A program made the translations under genes and the position numbers. Below are positions 1 to 11,389 of a stretch of 64,000 bases of DNA, piece after piece. Source of the stretch: Edaphochlamys debaryana. Lineage: Eukaryota > Chlorophyta > Chlorophyceae > Chlamydomonadales. The first letter of the stretch is position 1; each line of letters starts with the position of its first letter. The stretch covers positions 682,001 to 746,000 of the forward strand of contig JAEHOE010000040.1 in NCBI GenBank assembly GCA_016858145.1. Reading direction: 5' to 3'. The notes beneath the pieces were generated by a model. That model ran no database searches, was not told where the DNA came from, and worked only from the letters and a program-made list of their open reading frames with translations.

Positions 1-2108
1 GGGCCTCCCCGTCTACAACCTGGTCATGCTCTGGCGTGTGCGCGACAAGCTCGGTGATTACCAGACGCAGCAGGTGAGGTCCGAATGGGTGTAGGGGAGC
101 CCTCAGCAAGGCGCTGGCGTCGCTCCTGAGAGGAGGCCCCGCAGTGAGGCGCTGGTGTTCGCTCCTGACGCCTCTCTATTCTGTTGCAATTATGCAGGTG
201 TACGGCTTCATGTACAGCCGCTACAAGCCCAAATTCTTCTGGTGAGTCGACGGGTTGCAGCCGGCGGCCGGTGGTGGTGGTGCAGCTGTAAGGGTCACAA
301 AAGGCAGGCTATGGGGTGGCGTGGTGCATTCCAGCAAGCACAACCAACCGTTGGCCGTTGGGGCCTTGTTGTTGTCCTTACAAGGCCAGGGGTCGTACCC
401 GTGACTTCCCAACGGGCTGAAGGGGCTTGATGGCTGGGGCCGCAAGGCAACACTGTCATGGAGCCATGCAGCACACTGCCTCCCTCGCCAAGCCCGCAAT
501 GCCACAGCCTACGGATGTCTCATTCCTAAGCAGCTACGCTGAGATCGGGCAGACTTGTTGACCATGTGCGAACTTGACATGTCGCGGATGCGGTTCAACG
601 ATTACGCGCCCCGTCCGAGAATGATGCTAACTTCCACATAGCGTAATTACCTTGCATGTAGTATGCCAGCGAGGCAGTTTCAACAACTTGGAGCGATATC
701 TTTCGCGACTTCGGCAAACCATCGCTCGCTCAAGCTCAGGCCGAGAACGATTGACGTTGCGTCCTGACACGAGCCAGCTTCAGACAGGCGGGTTCTACTC
801 CCGGCCCACCCCTGGTCCCCAGACTCCAGGCCAGAGTGCTCCCACCCGAATGAATGCCCAAGAATGGGCCTTTGACCAGGTCAAGATAAGCCGGCGCCCA
901 CGACCGACCGCTATTATGCGCCCCAAGGCCTGGAACTGGCCTCTACATGCATAACAAGCACATAGGATCAATATTGGATTGGGGACCAGACGGGTGCTAG
1001 GGAGCCGGGGGGAGTGGAACCCGCCTGGCTTCAGACCTCCCCTGCTTCAGACCCAAACTCCCATCATGCCATCCTCCGCTCCCCGAGGCTTCCCGCACTC
1101 TGCCTGCATGCCCAGCCATCTATGCCATCACGAACTCCATGCCATCCTCCGCTCCCCGAAGCTTCGCTTGGGGCGCGCCGCATGTGTCCCACGCCTGGCA
1201 CTCTGCCTGCACGCGCGTTCTATTGCCCATCTACGGGGACGCCATTGAAGCGTATAACGACGCCCAGCCCCGCTGCCTGTCCTCCGATGTCCTAGCTGCT
1301 GACACCCAGTCTTGCGCTCCCCGCCCCCCCCCCCCCCCCAGGTGGGACACGGTCCTGCTGCTGGAGACGCTGGCGCTTGTGGCGGTGGACGTGTTTGGCG
1401 GGGACCTGAACGTGTCGTACCAGGCGCTGATGCTGCAGCTGGTGCTGCTGCTCATCGCGGGCATCAACATCGTGGTGGAGCCCATCCGCTCCAGCACGCT
1501 GCGGCGCATCGAGTTCTCCTCCACCTCCATCCTCGCTGCCACCATTGCCTTCAACATGTACTACGTGGTCGGCTCAGTCACGCTGGTGGACGAGGGCGGA
1601 GGGGTGAGCAGAGGGGAGGTGTCGTGAGGGCCAAGGTCTGCTTGTGGGCCCGGGACGAGATACTGTGTTCCTTTTGGATGCCACCAGGCTGGCGGTGCAC
1701 TGGCCTCCTGGTACACCTGTCTCCCTCAAGGTAGCCCCCCTCCTCCGCCCCGCGCAGGCCGGCATCGCCATCATCACCATCGTGATCAACCTTTCCTTCA
1801 TCATTGCGCTGGCAGTCATCGCCGTGCTCGCCTCCAAGCTTGACCTAGCCCATCTGATGAAGCGCGCGAACGCGTGCTGCACTGACGGCAGTAGCAGCAG
1901 CTCAAAGGCTTTCGTGGATCTACAAATTAGGATGGCGAGCAGCAGCAGCAACGGCAGCGCGCGGTCGTTCGGCAGCCCTCGGTCGGGGGGAAGCTTCCGG
2001 GCGCGGTTCGCTGCTCGGAGCGCCAATACATCGGTGCGCCAGGCGCCGTCAAGGATAGAGCAGCAGTCAAAGCTTGCCGTTGTTGCTGAGGTGGTGATTG
2101 AGGAGTAA
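1..2108 (+). CDS. TRP-like polytopic membrane protein, copy A (3' part only)
   Basis: Partial gene, cut by the window start. Exons by phase: 1–73 (end of the exon ending in DYQTQQ), 198–241 (VYGFMYSRYKPKFF), 1342–1603 and 1758–2108, stop TAA. The W codon is split between exons, giving FFWWD at the junction. The joined sequence has hydrophobic segments around TVLLLETLALVAVDVF, ALMLQLVLLLIAGINIV and AGIAIITIVINLSFIIALAV, then a Ser/Arg-rich cytoplasmic tail. The YGF-Y–YKP–WWD pattern followed by several membrane spans is what I recall from the C-terminal channel-like module of large algal and ciliate membrane proteins (TRP-like); the channel role is inferred. This copy reads RVRDKLGDY where B and C read HVRIKLNDY. 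Confidence 0.75.
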
Positions 2109-2590
2109 CGGGCGGGCGGGCGGGCGGGCGGGCGGGCTTGGGATTGTATGTTTCGTGGTCACTGGTTTTGCTTTTGCAGTCCGGAGGTCACGGAGGGGGC
2201 TGTATGTGTGCATGGGCAAAGACCGAAGATTGTACACGCAAGCGCTCAAGGTGGTCTCAATGGGCTTTGTGCAATGCGGTAGCCCCTGTTGACGTGTCAA
2301 TGCAGGCTCGAGTCTTGGGCAGTTTGCTTTTCCCTACCGTTTGTCGTTGGGGGCAGGGAAAATTGTCGACCCGGCGCGAACTCAGCATGTTGACGCTAAG
2401 TCTCTGCCAAGGGATCAAAGCAGGAAGTGCAAGGGGTGTGAGTCCCCCGACAAGTTGCATTAAACGCGTTTGCCAAAGAAGGTTGGGAAATAAGGCTCAC
2501 GATTGAGGAGAGGTGGATGGGTCGGGTAGCAGATCGGGTGGGGGGCTCAGCCCTCGTTTGCGAGCGCTGAGTGCTCTGGGGCAGTAATCA
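2109..2590. other. Spacer between copies A and B, with (GGGC)n run
   Basis: Begins one base after the copy A stop with a GGGC microsatellite (about 2110–2136), then a stretch repeated at 7233–7714 and, more diverged, at 18821–19480. A frame stays open across 2138–2506, but the diverged third copy has a 7-base insertion inside it, so it is not under coding constraint. I see no recognisable promoter element. Confidence 0.6.
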
Positions 2591-2690
2591 GTGCTGCTAT
2601 CTTCCTTTCGTTCTCGTGCAAGTTTCGTTTCTGAGGGCCCTGCACGAAAGCGTTTTGGCAACTTTCGTGCAGGGGTCACGAAGGATTTCC
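2588..2690 (+). repeat. MITE-like palindromic repeat inside the first exon of copy B
   Basis: Starts with CAGTGCTGCTATCTTCC and holds a perfect 11-bp stem, CTGCACGAAAG (2640–2650) against CTTTCGTGCAG (2662–2672). The same segment recurs reversed at 40718–40805 and in copy C at 7713–7800. It lies in the open frame of the first exon and supplies the candidate acceptor, so mobile-element sequence seems to form the edge of this exon. Confidence 0.7.
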
Positions 2691-5600
2691 CCACATCCGC
2701 GGACCCCGCCCGCACCGGCAGCAGCTCCATCCCAAGCACGCTCAGCAGCAAGAGCTCCGACGGCTCCCTCAGCGGCGTGTCTCCGTTCGAAGAACCAGAG
2801 CCTGCTTCGAAGAACCAGAGCCTGCTGGAATCACAGTCATCAGTCGACCGCCGGATACAGCTCACCAGCCCCAGCAGCTCTTTAGTCAACACGGCAAACA
2901 GCCTTGGGGACAAGGAGCAGCTTGGTCACTCAACGCCGGTCGCTGACAGTGGAGGTGCAGCCGGGATGGACGAGGAGCAGCCAAGTCAAGCAAAGCCTGT
3001 TGCTGCCAGCGGCGCTAGCGCTGCTGATGTCGTCGGCTTCCTTCCATCACCTTTTGCCCTTATGTATCAGAAGAAGATTCCGGTTAAGCCCACTGCAGAT
3101 GGTCAGGCTTCCGTTGGGAGTCCGTCCAAGAGGGACCTGGGCGTGAGCCCTTTCGCAGACCCCACAGCCGGCCCTACCAGCCCTTCTTCCGTGCTACTCG
3201 ATTTTGCTTCCAGCCTTACGTCCAGGAGCACACGCGAGTCTGGGCTGGATGCGGTCTGCTCCGTCTCGTCGTTGAACCCGCAGAGCACTCTCGGCGTGGT
3301 ACCATCACGACTCACCTCTGTCCCAACTATCCTCGAGCAGCGCAGCAGTGCCCTGGGCTCCGCTCTGAGCACCCGCATGAGCAGCATTCGGCGGCAGGTG
3401 TCCACTGCCTCACAGAAGCTCGAGGGGCTGCGGGATCGCTCCGCGGCTGTGTCGGGGCTGGCCCTGGTCGACCGCACGCTGAGCCTGGCCCAGCAGCTAT
3501 GGATTGTGGCGGTCATTGCGGTCTTCGTGCTTTTCCCCAGCTGGGCAAGCGCCGCCTTCTCGTGCGTGGCTGTTGCAGGGCTGCGGACAATGCCGCAGCG
3601 CAGCTGTGATAGCAGACGGACCAACAGTGTCCCGCCTCGCGTGTTGCTGCCTGTCGCACCCAGGGTCTTTACCTGCTACACCCTGGTTGATGCGTCCTCG
3701 GGGGCCGAGATGCAGGGCCTTGAGTTCGGCGTTGCAAGCTACGCCAGGGGCTACTGGTCTCGCAACATGAACCAGGTGCGTGGCGTGCCTGGCGTGATTG
3801 CAGGTGCGCCGCTGACCTGGCCCCACGGCCGTTGATGCGCAGGAGTGCTACACGGACTCTCATGTGGGACTGTACGTGCCACTGGGCATCGTGTTTGTCA
3901 TCATATCCTGCGCGGGCCTCCCCGTCTACAACCTGGTCATGCTCTGGCATGTGCGCATTAAGCTCAATGACTACCAAACGCAGCAGGTGCGGTCCACACT
4001 TGCAAAGGAGGGCCCTCAGCAAGGCGCTGGCGTCGCTCCTGAGAGGAGGCCCCGCAGTGAGGCGCTGGTGTTCGCTCCTGACGCCTCTCTATTCTGTTGC
4101 AATTATGCAGGTGTACGGCTTCATGTACAGCCGCTACAAGCCCAAATTCTTCTTGTGAGTCGACGGGTTGCAGCCGGCGGCCGGTGGTGGTGGTGCAGCT
4201 GTAAGGGTCACAAAAGGCAGGCTATGGGGTGGCGTGGTGCATTCCAGCAAGCACAACCAACCGTTGGCCGTTGGGGCCTTGTTGTTGTCCTTACAAGGCC
4301 AGGGGTCGTACCCGTGACTTCCCAACGGGCTGAAGGGGCTTGATGGCTGGGGCCGCAAGGCAACACTGTCATGGAGCCATGCAGCACACTGCCTCCCTCG
4401 CCAAGCCCGCAATGCCACAGCCTACGGATGTCTCATTCCTAAGCAGCTACGCTGAGATCGGGCAGACTTGTTGACCATGTGCGAACTTGACATGTCGCGG
4501 ATGCGGTTCAACGATTACGCGCCCCGTCCGAGAATGATGCTAACTTCCACATAGCGTAATTACCTTGCATGTAGTATGCCAGCGAGGCAGTTTCAACAAC
4601 TTGGAGCGATATCTTTCGCGACTTCGGCAAACCATCGCTCGCTCAAGCTCAGGCCGAGAACGATTGACGTTGCGTCCTGACACGAGCCAGCTTCAGACAG
4701 GCGGGTTCTACTCCCGGCCCACCCCTGGTCCCCAGACTCCAGGCCAGAGTGCTCCCACCCGAATGAATGCCCAAGAATGGGCCTTTGACCAGGTCAAGAT
4801 AAGCCGGCGCCCACGACCGACCGCTATTATGCGCCCCAAGGCCTGGAACTGGCCTCTACATGCATAACAAGCACATAGGATCAATATTGGATTGGGGACC
4901 AGACGGGTGCTAGGGAGCCGGGGGGAGTGGAACCCGCCTGGCTTCAGACCTCCCCTGCTTCAGACCCAAACTCCCATCATGCCATCCTCCGCTCCCCGAG
5001 GCTTCCCGCACTCTGCCTGCATGCCCAGCCATCTATGCCATCACGAACTCCATGCCATCCTCCGCTCCCCGAAGCTTCGCTTGGGGCGCGCCGCATGTGT
5101 CCCACGCCTGGCACTCTGCGCCGCATGTGTCCCACGCCTGCCACGCACTTGCAATTGGGACCGGCTCGGGTTAAGCTAGCACGGAAGCATGCACTTTACG
5201 TTCAGGAGGCGTACGGCACAGACACGGCATCAGCAGAAGCAGTGGCAAGTCTGAAAGCGGTTTGGCCGAGGTTGTGGGGCATTAAGTGGGATCCGGGCAA
5301 TAAAGAGCCCTTGTGGAGGCTGGCGATGGATGGCTTCCCGGGATTTGGCATGCACCGGAGCCAGTTAGGAACTGAGAACGTGGCGAGGTGTCCGTGTGGG
5401 CGGGCCATGGAGCAAGGCGATCGGCTCCACCATTTCTGGTATTGTCCAGCCGCTGTGGCTGTTCGTATGCGCCTCAGTCATGGTATTGGCAGGGCGGTGA
5501 AACGACACGAGGTGTGGCTTGCTGTGCCCCCAGAGGGCACCGGGATTCATGCGCGAGTGTGGGACGTGGTGTGTCTGGCCGCGATATGCGCGATGGACCG

Positions 5601-7232
5601 GGCCAGAAGGTACAAGTATGCGCACAGGGACGCTCAGGACCACTCCTTGATGATGGCACAGGCTTTAGCAGTAGCACGAGGCGAGTTTGAGGGCCGTTTG
5701 CAGTGTTTTGCGGAGGTTGGGCTCACGCACAGGGGCTGGGATGAGGTCCCAACCGACCACCCTTTCCTAGCGGCCAGGGCGGACGGATCAGTGCAGTATG
5801 CAGGCCCGGACGCCCCTTGATGGAGGCGGGGCACACCCTGCGGCGCATAACAAACGGGAGGGAGCCGCAGGGGGGGGGGGGTTCGCCCGGCGGCGCATAA
5901 CAAACGGGAGGGAGCCGCAGGGCAGGGGCGGGGACCGGGTGAGCTACACGTGGCGTTTGATGGGATGTGCACCTTGCGGAAAGGGGACATAGTCCTCTGC
6001 GGCGCATAACAAACGGGAGGGAGCCGCAGAGTGGGAGTGAATGTGGGGTCGGGAGAGCCAGGATCGAGAGGTGTACGGCCAACAGTGTGAGCACATGATG
6101 AACGGTGAACGGTTACTGGTAGGAGGCGCGGCCGAGGAGGGGCCATCGATACACGTTGAGCATGGTCATTGCGTGCCAAGGACTAAGGTGGGACCTGAGT
6201 GTGGTCAGTGCAAGTTATGACAGGGACTTGCGTTCTGGCTTGCAGGGGGCAAGCCCGTGAGGTGGGTCGCTTGGCCCCAGCGTTCAGCGCTGTGACCCCA
6301 GGGGGGTCCTTCATTGTAAACACCGAGGACTGCCTGCACGCGCGTTCTATTGCCCATCTACGGGGACGCCATTGAAGCGTATAACGACGCCCAGCCCCGC
6401 TGCCTGTCCTCCGATGTCCTAGCTGCTGACACCCAGTCTTGCGCTCCCCGCCCCCCCCCCCCCAGGTGGGACACGGTCCTGCTGCTGGAGACGCTGGCGC
6501 TTGTGGCGGTGGACGTGTTTGGCGGGGACCTGAACGTGTCGTACCAGGCGCTGATGCTGCAGCTGGTGCTGCTGCTCATCGCGGGCATCAACATCGTGGT
6601 GGAGCCCATCCGCTCCAGCACGCTGCGGCGCATCGAGTTCTCCTCCACCTCCATCCTCGCTGCCACCATTGCCTTCAACATGTACTACGTGGTCGGCTCA
6701 GTCACGCTGGTGGACGAGGGCGGAGGGGTGAGCAGAGGGGAGGTGTCGTGAGGGCCAAGGTCTGCTTGTGGGCCCGGGACGAGATACTGTGTTCCTTTTG
6801 GATGCCACCAGGCTGGCGGTGCACTGGCCTCCTGGTACACCTGTCTCCCTCAAGGTAGCCCCCCTCCTCCGCCCCGCGCAGGCCGGCATCGCCATCATCA
6901 CCATCGTGATCAACCTTTCCTTCATCATTGCGCTGGCAGTCATCGCCGTGCTCGCCTCCAAGCTTGACCTAGCCCATCTGATGAAGCGCGCGAACGCGTG
7001 CTGCACTGACGGCAGTAGCAGCAGCTCAAAGGCTTTCGTGGATCTACAAATTAGGATGGCGAGCAGCAGCAGCAACGGCAGCGCGCGGTCGTTCGGCAGC
7101 CCTCGGTCGGGGGGAAGCTTCCGGGCGCGGTTTGCTGCTCGGAGCGCCAATACATCGGTGCGCCAGGCGCCGTCAAGGATAGAGCAGCAGTCAAAGCTTG
7201 CCGTTGTTGCTGAGGTGGTGATTGAGGAGTAA
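2591..7232 (+). CDS. TRP-like polytopic membrane protein, copy B
   Basis: Six exons join in one frame: 2591–3561, 3664–3775, 3843–3986, 4111–4154, 6466–6727, 6882–7232 (1884 bases, stop TAA). Introns are GT–AG with donors such as GTGCGT and GTGAGT. The protein has a Ser/Pro-rich N-terminal ~295 residues, then about six membrane segments: near 300–324 (VAVIAVFVLFPSW), 370–392, 427–441, 449–468, 481–497 and 512–535, and a Ser/Arg-rich tail. This resembles the TRP-like C-terminal channel module; function is inferred. The 5' end is unresolved: the frame opens at 2588 but has no ATG before 2966, so the first exon probably starts at a splice acceptor (candidate CAG at 2670–2672) with unseen upstream exons. 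Odd points: the split Trp codon at the fourth/fifth exon junction is Leu here, and the fourth intron holds a LINE fragment. Confidence 0.75.
5141..6329 (+). mobile_element. 5'-truncated LINE-like fragment in the fourth intron of copy B
   Basis: Absent from the same intron of copy A (junctions at about 1203 in A versus 5119 and 6330 in B). An open frame on the plus strand ends at a stop at 5818–5820; its last ~210 residues include CPCGRAMEQGDRLHHFWYCP, a Cys/His cluster like the zinc knuckle near the end of LINE polyproteins. After the stop come three copies of a hairpin-forming repeat and a 3' end at TTCATTGTAAAC. The 5' junction is marked by a 22-bp duplication of flanking DNA (5089–5110 and 5119–5140) with no matching duplication at the 3' junction. 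The clade is not identified; it is not the element at 11383–18171. Confidence 0.65.
5838..6029 (+). repeat. Three copies of a 33-bp hairpin repeat in a LINE 3' region
   Basis: The unit starts CTGCGGC and ends GCCGCAG, giving a 7-bp stem around the loop core CATAACAAACGGGA. Full copies lie at 5838–5870 and 5997–6029; the middle copy (5891–5920) lacks the first three bases. All three follow the stop codon of the LINE-like frame. Confidence 0.85.
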
Positions 7233-9702
7233 CGGGCGGGCGGGCGGGCGGGCGGGCGGGCTTGGGATTGTATGTTTCGTGGTCACTGGTTTTGCTTTTG
7301 CAGTCCGGAGGTCACGGAGGGGGCTGTATGTGTGCATGGGCAAAGACCGAAGATTGTACACGCAAGCGCTCAAGGTGGTCTCAATGGGCTTTGTGCAATG
7401 CGGTAGCCCCTGTTGACGGGTCAATGCAGGCTCGAGTCTTGGGCAGTTTGCTTTTCCCTACCGTTTGTCGTTGGGGGCAGGGAAAATTGTCGACCCGGCG
7501 CGAACTCAGCATGTTGACGCTAAGTCTCTGCCAAGGGATCAAAGCAGGAAGTGCAAGGGGTGTGAGTCCCCCGACAAGTTGCATTAAACGCGTTTGCCAA
7601 AGAAGGTTGGGAAATAAGGCTCACGATTGAGGAGAGGTGGATGGGTCGGGTAGCAGATCGGGTGGGGGGCTCAGCCCTCGTTTGCGAGCGCTGAGTGCTC
7701 TGGGGCAGTAATCAGTGCTACTATCTTCCTTTCGTTCTCGTGCAAGTTTCGTTTCTGAGGGCCCTGCACGAAAGCGTTTTGGCAACTTTCGTGCAGGGGT
7801 CACGAAGGATTTCCCCACATCCGCGGACCCCGCCCGCACCGGCAGCAGCTCCATCCCAAGCACGCTCAGCAGCAAGAGCTCCGACGGCTCCCTCAGCGGC
7901 GTGTCTCCGTTCGAAAAGCCCAAGAACCAGAGCCTGCTGGAATCACAGTCATCAGTCGACCGCCGGATACAGCTCACCAGCCCCAGCAGCTCTTTAGTCA
8001 ACACGGCAAACAGCCTTGGGGACAAGGAGCAGCTTGGTCACTCAACGCCGGTCGCTGACAGTGGAGGTGCAGCCGGGATGGACGAGGAGCAGCCAAGTCA
8101 AGCAAAGCCTGTTGCTGCCAGCGGCGCTAGCGCTGCTGATGTCGTCGGCTTCCTTCCATCACCTTTTGCCCTTATGTATCAGAAGAAGATTCCGGTTAAG
8201 CCCACTGCAGATGGTCAGGCTTCCGTTGGGAGTCCGTCCAAGAGGGACCTGGGCGTGAGCCCTTTCGCAGACCCCACAGCCGGCCCTACCAGCCCTTCTT
8301 CCGTGCTACTCGATTTTGCTTCCAGCCTTACGTCCAGGAGCACACGCGAGTCTGGGCTGGATGCGGTCTGCTCCGTCTCGTCGTTGAACCCGCAGAGCAC
8401 TCTCGGCGTGGTACCATCACGACTCACCTCTGTCCCAACTATCCTCGAGCAGCGCAGCAGTGCCCTGGGCTCCGCTCTGAGCACCCGCATGAGCAGCATT
8501 CGGCGGCAGGTGTCCACTGCCTCACAGAAGCTCGAGGGGCTGCGGGATCGCTCCGCGGCTGTGTCGGGGCTGGCCCTGGTGGACCGCACGCTGAGCCTGG
8601 CCCAGCAGCTATGGATTGTGGCGGTCATTGCGGTCTTCGTGCTTTTCCCCAGCTGGGCAAGCGCCGCCTTCTCGTGCGTGGCTGTTGCAGGGCTGCGGAC
8701 AATGCCGCAGCGCAGCTGTGATAGCAGACGGACCAACAGTGTCCCGCCTCGCGTGTTGCTGCCTGTCGCACCCAGGGTCTTTACCTGCTACACCCTGGTT
8801 GATGCGTCCTCGGGGGCCGAGATGCAGGGCCTTGAGTTCGGCGTTGCAAGCTACGCCAGGGGCTACTGGTCTCGCAACATGAACCAGGTGCGTGGCGTGC
8901 CTGGCGTGATTGCAGGTGCGCCGCTGACCTGGCCCCACGGCCGTTGATGCGCAGGAGTGCTACACGGACTCTCATGTGGGACTGTACGTGCCACTGGGCA
9001 TCGTGTTTGTCATCATATCCTGCGCGGGCCTCCCCGTCTACAACCTGGTCATGCTCTGGCATGTGCGCATTAAGCTCAATGACTACCAAACGCAGCAGGT
9101 GCGGTCCACACTTGCAAAGGAGGGCCCTCAGCAAGGCGCTGGCGTCGCTCCTGAGAGGAGGCCCCGCAGTGAGGCGCTGGTGTTCGCTCCTGACGCCTCT
9201 CTATTCTGTTGCAATTATGCAGGTGTACGGCTTCATGTACAGCCGCTACAAGCCCAAATTCTTCTGGTGAGTCGACGGGTTGCAGCCGGCGGCCGGTGGT
9301 GGTGGTGCAGCTGTAAGGGTCACAAAAGGCAGGCTATGGGGTGGCGTGGTGCATTCCAGCAAGCACAACCAACCGTTGGCCGTTGGGGCCTTGTTGTTGT
9401 CCTTACAAGGCCAGGGGTCGTACCCGTGACTTCCCAACGGGCTGAAGGGGCTTGATGGCTGGGGCCGCAAGGCAACAGTGTCATGGAGCCATGCAGCACA
9501 CTGCCTCCCTCGCCAAGCCCGCAATGCCACAGCCTACGGATGTCTCATTCCTAAGCAACTACGCTGAGATCGGGCAGACTTGTTGACCATGTGCGAACTT
9601 GACATGTCGCGGATGCGGTTCAACGATTACGCGCCCCGTCCGAGAATGATGCTAACTTCCACATAGCGTAATTACCTTGCATGTAGTATGCCGGCGAGGC
9701 AG

Positions 9703-10708
9703 TTTAGAATGATGCTGCAATCCACATAGCCATATATCGTATTCCGCCTCGCGTGAAGTATGCCAGCGACTTCGGTAAACGTCCTGCTGCGCAGCGAGGC
9801 GGGCTCGCCCCCCCGAAAAATAAACACAGCCGCGTGAGACGTGATTGGCGTGCCGCCTTCCCCTCCGTCCTGTATGTCACTTAACGTGATGGGGTGGGAC
9901 GGAAGGCTGTGGGGGGTGATGGCTGCACCCCGGCACACGCACCCAGTAGGTGGCGCTCTCGCTCAACCCCTCCCCTTCTGGAGGCGGTTCCTGCTGTAAC
10001 CATCGCATCCTGCAGGCGTGCTGAGGAAGGGGAGGGACCGAGAGGCGCTCACTGCAGAGGCAGCCCAGGGAGGTGGGCAAGGGAACTGCTGCCAGCTACC
10101 GTCGCGCTAGCTGTCTCGCTACGTGCGGCCCAGGAGAAGCTGGGTGGCTGGTACGTTTCCGGCTTGTTCGTTCACGGCTCGGGACGAACACGGCGTCAAC
10201 ACGTTCCGGCGACTTCCTGCGTCGTCGGCGCCGTTCGCAGAGTATGGTCGCGACGGACATGCTAGGACATGCGCTAGGACATGCTAGACATGCGGCCATC
10301 AGGAGGCAAACTTCTTTACTGCCAAATAGGATAACGCTGTCGGGCGGACACAGCGTATACAACCGGTTGCTTCTTGCGCGACAGTTCGCAACAGCGCTCG
10401 CGGCGCCGGACCGAATCGGCGGATCGCTTATACTTGCGAGGGGGAAATCGCGGCCTTTGCACTACCCTCACCGCCACGCCTGCGCCGCCGTCCACGACCT
10501 ATTCATACGGCTGAGACTTCTAATCTCGCTCCCCCATCTCGTCCCGGCGGGCGAATTAAACTAAGATCCGGGGCGAATTAAACTAAGGGCCGGGGGGTGC
10601 CTTTGACCCCAAAAGCCCTGTCTTGCCCCTGAAGGGGCGAGCCAACCATTGCTCGCTCAGCGACAAACAAGATTTTATCTGCAGCGCATCGTCGCAGGTC
10701 ATACACGA
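9703..10708. other. Unrelated 1-kb insert replacing intron sequence in copy C
   Basis: Array homology stops at 9702 and resumes at 10709. The inserted DNA has a short duplicated stretch near its left edge (the phrase around 9640–9690 is echoed at 9707–9780) and a repeated GACATGC motif at 10256–10290. No coding frame resembles a known protein. Confidence 0.6.
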
Positions 10709-11370
10709 ACTCCATGCCATCCTCCGCTCCCCGAAGCTTCGCTTGGAGCGCTCCGCACGTCCCCCGCGCCTTGCACTCTGCCGCATCCTATGGCCCATCT
10801 ACAGGTACACCTCCGACACCCGATCTTTGCGCTTCCCCCCCAGGTGGGACACGGTCCTGCTGTTGGAGACGCTGGCGCTTGTGGCGGTGGACGTGTTTGG
10901 CGGGGACCTGAACGTGTCGTACCAGGCGCTGATGCTGCAGCTGGTGCTGCTGCTCATCGCGGGCATCAACATCGTGGTGGAGCCCATCCGCTCCAGCACG
11001 CTGCGGCGCATCGAGTTCTCCTCCACCTCCATCCTCGCTGCCACCATTGCCATCAACATGTACTACGTGGTCGGCTCAGTCACGCTGGTGGACGAGGGCG
11101 GAGGGGTGAGCAGAGGGGAGGTGTCGTGAGGGCCACGGTCTGCTTGTGGGCCCGGGATGAGGGGATTGCTGACGTGTTCCTATTTAAGGCCACCAGGCGT
11201 TGCACTGAAGTCCTGGTACTTCTGTTCCCCTCATGCCTGAACTCCTCCTCCGCCCCACGCAGGCCGGCATCGCCATCATTACCGTCGTGATCAACCTGTC
11301 GTTCATCATTGCGCTGGCAGTCATCGCCTCCAAGGTTGACCTAGCCCACCTGATGAAGCGCGCAAACGCG

Positions 11371-11382
11371 TGCTACACTGAC
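11371..11382 (+). repeat. Left target-site duplication of the LINE
   Basis: TGCTACACTGAC; pairs with 18172–18183 with one mismatch. The right copy keeps the G found in copies A and B. Confidence 0.85.
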
Positions 11383-11389
11383 AACGGCA

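Larger units (their letters stand above)
1..9702 (+). repeat. Tandem array of a ~3.9-kb gene-containing unit
   Basis: Base 1 matches base 3914 and base 9026, so the sequence repeats with offsets of 3913 and 5112; the second offset is longer because copy B carries a roughly 1.2-kb insertion. Exons and introns alike are almost identical between copies. Differences I saw are single bases, a shortened C tract before the fifth exon, and a 12-base in-frame indel near 2800/7916. The repeat breaks off at about 9702, inside an intron of the third copy, and homology resumes at about 10709. The 3' half of the third copy is visibly more diverged than copies A and B, which suggests it is the older end and that A and B arose by recent amplification (inference). 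Confidence 0.95.

Noticed and set aside
775..815. GGGTTCTACTCCCGGC, similar to a tRNA T-arm
   Set aside because: No matching acceptor stem or anticodon arm; the phrase is part of a dispersed repeat (also near 4690 and 19475).
2138..2506. Open frame in the spacer after the copy A stop, with a CTTTTGCAG acceptor-like start
   Set aside because: The diverged copy at 18868 has a 7-base insertion in the same stretch, so the frame is not maintained.
4927..5820. A 297-codon open frame running from the copy B intron into the LINE fragment
   Set aside because: Its first ~75 codons are array intron sequence also present in copy A without this continuation; only the part after about 5141 belongs to the element.
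5838..6029. Regularly repeated short palindromes as a possible CRISPR array
   Set aside because: Only three copies, uneven spacing, located in a LINE 3' region of a eukaryotic genome.
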